This document shows positions 1 to 5,597 of a stretch of DNA of 5,597 nt, one piece after another. The notes under the pieces were generated by a model, which saw nothing but the letters and a program-made list of their open reading frames with translations, was not told the origin of the DNA and did no database searches. A program made the position numbers and the translations under genes. Each line of letters starts with the position of its first letter. The stretch's first letter is position 1. The stretch comes from Deltaproteobacteria bacterium (lineage in GTDB: Bacteria > Desulfobacterota > DSM-4660 > Desulfatiglandales > HGW-15). The stretch spans positions 1-5,597 of the forward strand of contig JAFGIC010000415.1 in the NCBI GenBank assembly GCA_016929815.1, in the 5' to 3' direction.

Positions 1-1
1 A

Positions 2-805
2 AAAGTAACGCAAACAGCGATTCAGATATCCAATGGAGACTATAACAGCAGGGTGCCTATATTAGGGAAAGGCGAAGAGATAGATCGTCTCGCAATGACC
101 TTTAATAATATGTTGGAACGAATACAATCACTGATCCATGGCATGAGAGAAATGACAGATAATATCGCCCATGATCTCAGGAGTCCAATCACGAGAATTC
201 GAGGCATTGCCGAAACAACCATGATAACCGCCAAATGCAACTCCGATTACGAGTTAATGATCGGCAGTGTAATTGAAGAATGCGACCAGTTGCTTGATAC
301 GATTAAAATGATGCTGGATATTTCAGAAGCTGAGGCAGGCATCTCAAAACTGAATAAATCAGAAATCAATTGCTCAATATTGCTGAAAAAATCATGTGAG
401 CTCTTTAAGCCTATTATTGACGATAAAGGTATAAAGATGGTCATGGACTTGCGGGAGGACGTAAATGTTTACGCAGATAATAAAAAATTACAAAGGGTTG
501 TAGCCAATCTGCTTGATAATGCAATAAAATATTCACAAACTGAGGGCACGATTTCTATCTCTATAATTAGAGATGAAAAGAATGTCGGTATTTCCATCAC
601 GGATAATGGGTTAGGTATTTCCCCGCAAGATCTGCCATATATTTTTGAGCGTTTTTATCGATGCGACTCCAGCAGGTCAAATATAGGAAACGGCTTAGGT
701 CTTTGCTGGGCCATGGCTATCATAAAAGCACATAACGGGAGTATCTCCGTTTCAAGTAAACTGAATGAAGGAAGTACATTCACCATCACAATTCCGCAAA
801 GGTAA
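2..805 (+). CDS. Sensor histidine kinase, C-terminal part (5'-truncated by window edge)
   Basis: This is the cytoplasmic part of a two-component sensor kinase, which autophosphorylates on His and passes the phosphate to a response regulator. The open frame runs in from the left edge, giving 267 visible residues, so the GTG at 53 is an internal Val codon and not a start. Residues 1-40 resemble the end of a HAMP linker (ISNGDYNSRVP, then GKGEEIDRLAMTFN). The H-box AHDLRSP follows with phospho-acceptor His57 (codon 170-172). The ATPase domain shows the N-box NLLDN (169-173), G1 DNGLGI (201-206), an F-box-like IFERFYR and G2 GNGLGL (229-234). The frame ends normally in TAA after TFTITIPQR. All catalytic motifs are intact. 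The architecture matches kinases that pair with OmpR-family regulators (CusS/QseC-like group). The regulator, transmembrane and sensing regions would lie upstream, so the signal cannot be named. A 237-bp spacer separates it from the oxidoreductase genes. Confidence 0.94.
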   Translation, partial: KVTQTAIQISNGDYNSRVPILGKGEEIDRLAMTFNNMLERIQSLIHGMREMTDNIAHDLRSPITRIRGIAETTMITAKCNSDYELMIGSVIEECDQLLDTIKMMLDISEAEAGISKLNKSEINCSILLKKSCELFKPIIDDKGIKMVMDLREDVNVYADNKKLQRVVANLLDNAIKYSQTEGTISISIIRDEKNVGISITDNGLGISPQDLPYIFERFYRCDSSRSNIGNGLGLCWAMAIIKAHNGSISVSSKLNEGSTFTITIPQR

Positions 806-821
806 TTCAGGGCCGGCCTCT

Positions 822-880
822 TTCTCTCTGAAATATTACTTTGTATTAATCTTTTGGTCATCATTTGGTTAAGTTTATTA
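822..880 (+). repeat. 59-bp intergenic direct repeat, copy A
   Basis: This stretch matches 5492-5550 in the same orientation at 54 of 59 positions with no gaps; the differences are at 843, 844, 851, 863 and 878. It starts 17 bp after the kinase stop codon and ends 162 bp before the first oxidoreductase gene. Sequence similarity stops sharply on both sides. Both copies are intergenic, and copy B lies after the operon's terminator, so a shared control region is a better reading than coding sequence. A boundary left by duplication is the alternative. There is no transposase or terminal inverted repeat. Confidence 0.88.
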
Positions 881-881
881 T
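853..881 (+). promoter_or_regulatory. Candidate operator/promoter inside repeat copy A
   Basis: Two near-identical boxes, TTTGGTCA (853-860) and TTTGGTTA (864-871), sit 11 bp apart, one helical turn, on the same strand. Such tandem 11-bp spacing is typical of OmpR/PhoB-family response-regulator sites, and a sensor kinase lies just upstream. A sigma70-like promoter can be drawn as TTGGTC (854-859), a 16-bp spacer and TATTAT (876-881). An alternative is TTGGTT (865-870), 17 bp, TTTATA (888-893). A perfect 12-bp palindrome TATAAATTTATA lies at 882-893. A start here would give a leader of about 150 nt. The -35 matches are weak, so the site is tentative. Confidence 0.35.
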
Positions 882-926
882 TATAAATTTATATCGCCAT
901 AAATTTTTTCTCAGGCATTTATCCGC

Positions 927-956
927 TTGATTATACGGTAGTTGGCTGTTTTTAAA
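927..956 (+). promoter_or_regulatory. Alternative weak sigma70-like promoter
   Basis: TTGATT (927-932) and TTTAAA (951-956) are separated by 18 bp and lie about 87 bp before the first oxidoreductase start. The region is AT-rich, so matches of this quality arise by chance. It is listed only as an alternative to the site in the repeat. Confidence 0.18.
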
Positions 957-1030
957 ACCGGATTTGAGAATTTTATTGTGGATAAAGAATTTAAGGCCTG
1001 TCCAGGCGCCATTGAATAAACATTAACAGA

Positions 1031-1037
1031 AAGGAGG
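1031..1037 (+). promoter_or_regulatory. Strong ribosome binding site of first oxidoreductase
   Basis: AAGGAGG is a near-perfect Shine-Dalgarno sequence, 5 nt before the ATG at 1043. It fixes that start, which also places a twin-arginine leader exactly at the N-terminus. Confidence 0.92.
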
Positions 1038-1042
1038 ATGTT

Positions 1043-3109
1043 ATGAAAACGACCAGATCGTCTATGGGAAGGCGACAGTTTCTGATTTCTGCCGGTGCGG
1101 CTTCAGCGTCGGCGCTTGCCTTAAAAAAACTTGTAGGTGTTGCCAACCCCGTTTTACAAGATGGTTTTGCAAATGCATCTGAAAGGACCGGCACAGCAGG
1201 TGTGAAGGCGGCAACTAACAGGTACAGTCATCTTTTGTCACCTCTTAAGATCGGAAACGTGGTCCTGAGGAACAGGATGTTGTCCACCAAGGCCCTTCCG
1301 CATTTTCTGCAGGGGCCGGAGACTTACCCCGCCGACGCGACGATATCCCATTATGCGAATGTTGCCAAAAACGGCGCCGCTGTTGTTACTGTGTCCAGGG
1401 TTAACATCGAGGAAAGAGGCATTCAGAATTATGTGGCGCAGATAGCGGACGCCATCCATCTTTATGGCGCCAAGGCCAATGTGGCCCTCACCCAGAGCGC
1501 TGAACCTAGAGGATACAACATCAGCGATATAACACGAGATCCGTCAGCGCCCTCGGAAAGGTATAGAATTTCCGAAGGCAAGGAAATGCCGGTTGATATG
1601 ATAAAGACGATGATAGAGGACTTCGCTGCGTCGGCAAAGAGTTATAAGGATCTCGGTTTTGACATGGCGTGTATCTATATGTCATACCGTTCCTCCATCT
1701 TCGCAAATTCTCTGTCGCCTGCCATGAACAAGAGAACGGACCAATATGGCGGGAGCATTGAGAACCGCGCGCGTTTGACCATTGAACTTTGTCAGGCTAT
1801 CAAAAAGGCATGCGGTCAGGATTTTCTGATAGATTGTCAGATCAGCGGCGAAGAGGAGCCTGGAGGCTATTCCATAGAGGATGTTGTTAAGTATGCGAAA
1901 CTGTGGGAGGGCTCAGTGGATATCCTTCAGTTTCGGGGTTGGGACGGCGTGTCTTCCCATCCGATGGGTTACAATTCGGAGAAGGAAAAACCCCTGACAC
2001 TCCATTATGCCGAAACCGTAAAGAAAAGCGGCGCAAAGATCGTCACCATGCCGGTCGGAGGATTCCAATATCTGGATCTCCTCGAAGAATGGATCGCAGA
2101 GGGAAAAACCGATATGGTGGGAATGGCAAGGGCCTTCATATGCGATCCTGAATTCGGCAAAAAGGCCTATGAGGGCAGGGGGGAGGATGTTGTGCCCTGT
2201 ATACGCTGTAACAAATGCCATGGAAACAGCAACGCACCCAATCTTGATGTGTGTTCCGTTAACCCTAAGTTCGGCCTAGCGCATAAAATTAACCGGATGA
2301 TCGACGCCCCTACTGAGTCAATGAAGGTTGCAGTCATAGGCGGTGGTCCTGCCGGCATGAGGGCGGCACTTGTAGCTGCAGAAAGGGGGCACAAGGTAAC
2401 CCTGTATGAGAAGAGCGGCTCCCCGGGCGGGCTGCTCAGGCACTCGGATTTTTACTCGTTTCAGTGGCCCCTCAAAGAATACAAAGATTATCTTATTCGT
2501 CAGGTGGATAAAAAAGGCGTAGAGGTGTTATTAAATACTGAGGCCACTCCTGAAATGATAAAGGCAATGAGGTATGACGCAGTTCTCTTCGCCGTCGGCG
2601 CCGAGCCTGTTATTCCGGATATACCCGGTGCGGTTGGCAGCAATGTATATAATGTCGCTAACGTGTATGATAAAGAAAAGACCCTGGGTAAATATGTAGT
2701 ATTTGCAGGTGGTGGCCTGATCGGCACACAGACCGGGATGCATCTGGCCGAAAAGGGCCATAAGGTAACGGTCCTGGCGAGTGGAAAACAACTGATAGAG
2801 TATGAAGGCCCCCACCAGGGGATCCCTACGGATACCTATGAAGATATGAATAACTTCAGTTATATCCTGGAAACCACAGTCACCCGAATCTCTGAAGGGA
2901 AGGTATTCTATAGGGATGCTAACGGCGTCGAGAAATCCGTCCAGGCAGACAGTGTGGTGATATTTGCCGGCTTCATGCCAAGGCTGGTTGAGGCCATGAA
3001 GTTTTCAGGCTCGGCAGGCAGGTTCTCTATAATAGGCGCCTGCACCGGCGAGGGGGGTAATGTGCAGATGTGTAATCGCACTGCCTTTGGGGCGGCATCC
3101 CAGATCTGA
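1043..3109 (+). CDS. Tat-exported FMN/4Fe-4S/FAD oxidoreductase (Old Yellow Enzyme, dienoyl-CoA/enoate reductase family)
   Basis: The 688 residues are near the roughly 670 of FadH and clostridial enoate reductases, plus a leader. Those enzymes pass electrons from NAD(P)H through FAD and 4Fe-4S to FMN and reduce activated C=C bonds; the substrate here is unknown. Residues 8-30 form a Tat signal (MGRRQFL, then an Ala-rich core), with a possible AxA cleavage site at 43-45. The barrel starts at SPLKIGNVVLRNR (66-78). It contains the family motif NKRTDQYGGSIENR (229-242) and the FMN-phosphate Arg363 in MVGMAR. Cys386, 389, 392 and 404 form the cluster site. GGGPAG (433-438) is the FAD motif, with Glu456 at the end of its second strand; GGGLIG (556-561) is the second nucleotide site. 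Oddities: the usual HGAHGY-type active-site strand reads IYMSYRSS (211-218), and the C-terminal FAD GD motif is GA (Ala666). It leads a two-gene operon. The family is certain; substrate and electron donor are not. Confidence 0.93.
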   Translation: MKTTRSSMGRRQFLISAGAASASALALKKLVGVANPVLQDGFANASERTGTAGVKAATNRYSHLLSPLKIGNVVLRNRMLSTKALPHFLQGPETYPADATISHYANVAKNGAAVVTVSRVNIEERGIQNYVAQIADAIHLYGAKANVALTQSAEPRGYNISDITRDPSAPSERYRISEGKEMPVDMIKTMIEDFAASAKSYKDLGFDMACIYMSYRSSIFANSLSPAMNKRTDQYGGSIENRARLTIELCQAIKKACGQDFLIDCQISGEEEPGGYSIEDVVKYAKLWEGSVDILQFRGWDGVSSHPMGYNSEKEKPLTLHYAETVKKSGAKIVTMPVGGFQYLDLLEEWIAEGKTDMVGMARAFICDPEFGKKAYEGRGEDVVPCIRCNKCHGNSNAPNLDVCSVNPKFGLAHKINRMIDAPTESMKVAVIGGGPAGMRAALVAAERGHKVTLYEKSGSPGGLLRHSDFYSFQWPLKEYKDYLIRQVDKKGVEVLLNTEATPEMIKAMRYDAVLFAVGAEPVIPDIPGAVGSNVYNVANVYDKEKTLGKYVVFAGGGLIGTQTGMHLAEKGHKVTVLASGKQLIEYEGPHQGIPTDTYEDMNNFSYILETTVTRISEGKVFYRDANGVEKSVQADSVVIFAGFMPRLVEAMKFSGSAGRFSIIGACTGEGGNVQMCNRTAFGAASQI

Positions 3110-3111
3110 TG

Positions 3112-3160
3112 GTCCGCCTTGAAACTGCCTTAAACCGAGGCAGGCCGGTTGACCGCGGAC
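3112..3160 (+). other. Nested inverted repeats between the two oxidoreductase genes
   Basis: An outer arm GTCCGC (3112-3117) pairs with GCGGAC (3155-3160) and encloses a hairpin CTGCCT (3125-3130) / AGGCAG (3138-3143) with a 7-nt loop. A competing hairpin AACCG (3133-3137) / CGGTT (3146-3150) overlaps the inner stem, so the two cannot form together. No T-run follows, so it does not look like a terminator. It ends 12 nt before the ribosome binding site of the second gene. mRNA processing, stability or translational tuning is possible; no function is shown. Confidence 0.55.
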
Positions 3161-3172
3161 AATATAATTGAA

Positions 3173-3178
3173 AAGGAG
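3173..3178 (+). promoter_or_regulatory. Ribosome binding site of second oxidoreductase
   Basis: AAGGAG lies 6 nt before the ATG at 3185. It decides the start against an in-frame TTG at 3149, which has no such site and would add 12 residues ahead of the twin-arginine leader. Confidence 0.9.
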
Positions 3179-3184
3179 TGCGTC

Positions 3185-5317
3185 ATGAAACTGATTCAAT
3201 CGCTTATGGGAAGGAGGCAGTTTCTAATTGCCGCCGGTGTGACTTCAACCTCGGCACTGGCCTTTCAAAGGCTCAGCGGGTTCTTTAAGCCGGATATTCA
3301 AAGGGGTGCGGCAATGGCGGGTGAGAAGGATGGAAATGCCGTTGTAGAACCGTCGACAAACAAATATCCTCATCTTTTATCACCCCTGAGAATCAGAAAC
3401 GTGGTGTTGAAAAACAGGATATTGCACACCCCTTCTCCGCCGCACTACCTGCAGGGACCGGAGAATTACCCTAGTGATGTCTATAGATCCCATTATTCAA
3501 ATATGGCCAAAAACGCTGCGGTTGTCTCGGTAGAAACGCTTTTTGGGACATATCCAAAGACCTATGATCCCAATTCCACAGGGGGCATGGTCCACACTTC
3601 AGATCGGATATGGGAAGACATCCCCCCGGTTCACAACTATGTCCAACAGCTGATTGAAGATATTCATTGCGAGGGCTCCCTGGTTTATTTCCATGGCGCG
3701 ATCGGGGGCAGTGGAGGCCCGGGGGGAACAACACAAGGGGAACCGGCGCCAGGAGGAGCGATGCCAGGAGGAGCAGCGCCCGAGGGAGCAACGCCCGGGG
3801 GATTGACTCCTGAGGCACGGGGGTCCGCTACCATCGAAGAGGTCGTAACCTATGCAAAGCAGGCTGAGGATCAGGGTTATGACGTGTTCGGCATGATGTG
3901 GGGCGGGGTCAGATACCTGAGCGGTGACGAAGATGAGCTGCGTGCGGCCATTGAGCAGATGCAGGCAGTCCGGAAGGCAACCAATCTTATAATTGCGGCA
4001 TTTTTCCGGCCTTATACGCCGGGACTAAGTATGGGAGGGCGGATTGCCGCCTCGGGCCGTCCTCAATTGGATGAGGTTGTTGAAATAGCAAAAAGGCTTG
4101 AGGGCTCGGCAGACATCCTCCGAATGAAGTGTGCGGGCACTGCCACGGCCCACCCTAACAGCTTTACACAGGAGAGAGACAAACCATATATGCTCAAATT
4201 TGCCCAGGCCATAAAGGAAAGCGGCAACAAGATCGTCGTATGCCCCACCGGCGGATTCCATTATCCGGAATTGAATGATGAATGGATAGCGAGCGGCAAA
4301 ACAGATATGGTAGGCATGGCGACGCCCTTTTTTGCCGATCCGGAATGGGTCCAAAAGGCATATGAGGGCAGGGCCGAGGATATAGTCCCCTGCATTATGT
4401 GTCATGACTGTCATGGCATCAGCAAAACGGTGGGGCCCTGGTATGACACATGTAATGTAAACCCGACGTGGGGGCTGTCGGAGACCAAAAAAAGATCGAT
4501 CCGTCCCCCCTCCGGGTCAAAGAGGGTTGCCGTAATAGGCGGCGGGCCGGGCGGAATGAAGGCGGCCATAACCGCCGCAGAAAGGGGACACAAGGTAACC
4601 CTGTATGAGAAGGATGCATCCCTGGGCGGGCTCTTGCAGTTTACGGATTATACCCAATGGAAATGGGCCTACAAAGACTTCAAGGATTACCTTATCCGTC
4701 AGGTGAATAAGGCGGGGATCGAGGTGCGGTTAAAGACCGCGGCAACGCCAGCGATGATCAAGGCAAAAGGGTACGACACGGTCCTGGTTGCCACCGGAGC
4801 TGAGCCTGTTGTTTCCAAGATGCCCGGTTCGGACGGCGGCAATGTATTCAATATCTTAAATGTCTACAGCAACAAGAAGGCACTGGGTAAAAACGTTGTG
4901 GTCATCGGCGCGGGAAGGATCGGCACGGAGACAGGGATATGTCTGGCCAAGGACGGATACAAGGTAACGGTACTGACAAGCGGTAAGGAGATGATAGAGC
5001 CGGAATTAATCGGCCCCCACAATATGCTGAACCAGGAACTGATCTATCAAAACCATCCTGACTTCAGTTATGTCCTGGGGGCCGCAGCCAGGAACATTTC
5101 GGGAGGGAAGGTGATATATGTCGATGCCGCAGGCAGTGAGAAGTCGGTAAAGGCCGACAGCGTTGTGATCTACGCCGGTCTTAAGCCCAGGATGGATGAG
5201 GCATTGAAGTTCTCAGACTCGGCAGGCCAGGTCCTTCTTCTCGGTGACTGCACCGGCAAGAACGGTACGATCCAAAAGACCATACGCAGCGCATTCTTTG
5301 TGGCGTCTCAGGTCTGA
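3185..5317 (+). CDS. Tat-exported Old Yellow Enzyme-type paralogue with remodelled barrel
   Basis: This 710-residue protein is a tandem paralogue of the upstream gene and aligns with it without gaps to residue 96. It has the same Tat leader (MGRRQFL at 8-14) and AxA at 43-45 (AMA). SPLRIRNVVLKNR (66-78) begins the barrel. Cys403, 406, 409 and 423 form a likely 4Fe-4S site, with 13 residues before the last Cys instead of 11. GGGPGG (452-457) and GAGRIG (575-580) are dinucleotide motifs, and the C-terminal GDC (687-689) is intact. The middle of the barrel differs strongly: a Gly/Pro-rich stretch (171-211) replaces a loop, the NKRTDxYGGSxENR motif is missing, and the FMN-phosphate Arg is Thr380. 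His323-Pro324 matches His306-Pro307 of the neighbour. FMN binding is therefore doubtful, while the FAD/Fe-S half looks functional. It could be a partner subunit of the upstream protein, an enzyme of changed specificity, or a decaying copy. No stop or frameshift is seen. Confidence 0.88.
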   Translation: MKLIQSLMGRRQFLIAAGVTSTSALAFQRLSGFFKPDIQRGAAMAGEKDGNAVVEPSTNKYPHLLSPLRIRNVVLKNRILHTPSPPHYLQGPENYPSDVYRSHYSNMAKNAAVVSVETLFGTYPKTYDPNSTGGMVHTSDRIWEDIPPVHNYVQQLIEDIHCEGSLVYFHGAIGGSGGPGGTTQGEPAPGGAMPGGAAPEGATPGGLTPEARGSATIEEVVTYAKQAEDQGYDVFGMMWGGVRYLSGDEDELRAAIEQMQAVRKATNLIIAAFFRPYTPGLSMGGRIAASGRPQLDEVVEIAKRLEGSADILRMKCAGTATAHPNSFTQERDKPYMLKFAQAIKESGNKIVVCPTGGFHYPELNDEWIASGKTDMVGMATPFFADPEWVQKAYEGRAEDIVPCIMCHDCHGISKTVGPWYDTCNVNPTWGLSETKKRSIRPPSGSKRVAVIGGGPGGMKAAITAAERGHKVTLYEKDASLGGLLQFTDYTQWKWAYKDFKDYLIRQVNKAGIEVRLKTAATPAMIKAKGYDTVLVATGAEPVVSKMPGSDGGNVFNILNVYSNKKALGKNVVVIGAGRIGTETGICLAKDGYKVTVLTSGKEMIEPELIGPHNMLNQELIYQNHPDFSYVLGAAARNISGGKVIYVDAAGSEKSVKADSVVIYAGLKPRMDEALKFSDSAGQVLLLGDCTGKNGTIQKTIRSAFFVASQV
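3743..3817 (+). repeat. Five 15-bp tandem units coding a pentapeptide repeat
   Basis: Five consecutive in-frame 15-bp units encode PAPGG, AMPGG, AAPEG, ATPGG and LTPEA (residues 187-211 of the second oxidoreductase). Pro is fixed at the third place of every unit, and the last two places are Gly/Glu then Gly/Ala. At the DNA level the units share CC(A/C/T)G(G/A)(A/G)G(G/C)(A) cores, so slippage expansion is likely. A Gly-rich run (residues 171-186) precedes it. It falls where the paralogue has the loop after the third barrel strand. Confidence 0.85.
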
Positions 5318-5343
5318 TGCCGTGTTTGAAAAAGGTGCATGCG

Positions 5344-5357
5344 ATTTTAATTAAAAT
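5344..5357. other. Perfect 14-bp AT palindrome
   Basis: ATTTTAATTAAAAT reads identically on both strands, 26 bp after the second oxidoreductase stop and before the terminator. In AT-rich spacer DNA this may be chance; a protein-binding site is possible. Confidence 0.3.
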
Positions 5358-5419
5358 TATTTTAATAGGTATGGTTGGATTCAGCGGGAAGTTTACAATA
5401 AATCGATAATATTTTTAAA

Positions 5420-5454
5420 AGGCAGGGTCGTCGTATAAAACCCTGCTTTTTTTT
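5420..5454 (+). terminator. Rho-independent terminator of the oxidoreductase operon
   Basis: GCAGGGT (5422-5428) pairs perfectly with ACCCTGC (5440-5446) around an 11-nt loop. Eight T follow (5447-5454), then A and more T. An A-run at 5417-5420 precedes the stem, so it could also stop transcription from the right. It lies about 100 bp after the last stop codon and ends the two-gene unit. Confidence 0.93.
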
Positions 5455-5491
5455 ATTTTTTCTCTTCGGACTCAGTTCACGCCCATTCTTA

Positions 5492-5550
5492 TTCTCTCTG
5501 AAATATTACTTTACATTAATTTTTTGGTCATCTTTTGGTTAAGTTTAATA
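5492..5550 (+). repeat. 59-bp intergenic direct repeat, copy B
   Basis: This is the second copy of the element at 822-880, in the same orientation, 4670 bp downstream and with five substitutions. It lies 37 bp after the terminator T-run, where the control region of a next transcription unit would be expected. The remaining 47 bases of the window after it are AT-rich and show no start codon with a ribosome binding site. Confidence 0.88.
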
Positions 5551-5551
5551 T
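5523..5551 (+). promoter_or_regulatory. Candidate operator/promoter inside repeat copy B
   Basis: The paired boxes TTTGGTCA (5523-5530) and TTTGGTTA (5534-5541) are kept with exactly the same 11-bp period as in copy A, although the bases between and around them differ. The -10 position is weaker here (TAATAT, 5546-5551). Retention of both boxes supports a binding site more than a promoter core. The regulated gene would lie to the right of the window. Confidence 0.3.
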
Positions 5552-5597
5552 GCTAATAACGATAGGCATCGTAGCTTATATATAAAAAATATGGAAT

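Noticed and set aside
53..55. GTG as the start of the kinase gene
   Set aside because: The frame is open to the left edge and the 17 codons before it complete a HAMP-like segment, so the gene begins outside the window.
811..818. GGCCGGCC palindrome as a kinase terminator stem
   Set aside because: It has no loop and no T-run directly after it; it is only an 8-bp palindrome.
996..1007. GCCTG-tc-CAGGC inverted repeat before the first gene
   Set aside because: The 2-nt centre is too small for an RNA hairpin, and one short palindrome is weak evidence for an operator.
3149..3184. TTG start giving a 12-residue longer second oxidoreductase
   Set aside because: It has no ribosome binding site and lies in the inverted-repeat region. 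The ATG at 3185 has AAGGAG at good spacing and gives the same leader length as the paralogue.
3471..3818. Long open frame on the minus strand across the Gly/Pro-rich region
   Set aside because: It is a shadow of the repetitive GC-rich coding DNA; it gives a low-complexity protein with no start signal or recognisable domain. Other minus-strand frames within the genes are shadows too.
3540..4000. Frameshift or pseudogene explanation for the odd barrel of the second gene
   Set aside because: The frame stays open through normal-looking helices and strands, and the flanking conserved parts are in the same frame. A double frameshift restoring the frame is not needed.
822..5550. Mobile element or CRISPR array bounded by the 59-bp repeats
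   Set aside because: There is no transposase, integrase, terminal inverted repeat or visible target duplication, and only two copies 4.67 kb apart.

Overview
The window looks like a piece of an anaerobic bacterial genome. It holds a sensor-kinase tail and then a two-gene operon of exported flavin/iron-sulfur oxidoreductases related to 2,4-dienoyl-CoA reductase and enoate reductase. Strong Shine-Dalgarno sites, twin-arginine leaders, a rho-independent terminator and the enzyme family fit an anaerobe. A syntrophic or deltaproteobacterial-type lineage is my guess; no marker gene here fixes the taxonomy. The coding DNA is mixed in composition: the kinase and all spacers are AT-rich, while the two oxidoreductase genes are richer in GC.

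Layout, all on the + strand. Positions 2-805 are the C-terminal part of a HAMP/HisKA/HATPase histidine kinase whose sensor region lies left of the window. Positions 806-1042 are an AT-rich spacer with a 59-bp element (822-880) and possible promoters. Positions 1043-3109 encode a 688-residue Tat-leader protein with an Old Yellow Enzyme barrel, a 4Fe-4S site and two dinucleotide-binding motifs. A 75-bp gap (3110-3184) with nested inverted repeats precedes its 710-residue paralogue (3185-5317). The paralogue keeps the leader, cysteine cluster and FAD/NAD-type half, but its barrel is heavily remodelled and carries a Gly/Pro-rich pentapeptide repeat. Positions 5318-5597 hold a strong terminator and a second copy of the 59-bp element (5492-5550); no gene is visible there.

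The two oxidoreductases were probably made by tandem duplication and are likely cotranscribed. I infer, without proof, that they may act as a pair (one canonical-like subunit, one divergent) in reducing an unsaturated organic compound outside the cytoplasm. The neighbouring two-component kinase could sense the substrate. The repeated 59-bp element contains two TTTGGT(C/T)A boxes 11 bp apart, a spacing known for OmpR/PhoB-family regulators, and may be the control site. The copy after the terminator suggests another similarly controlled unit to the right.
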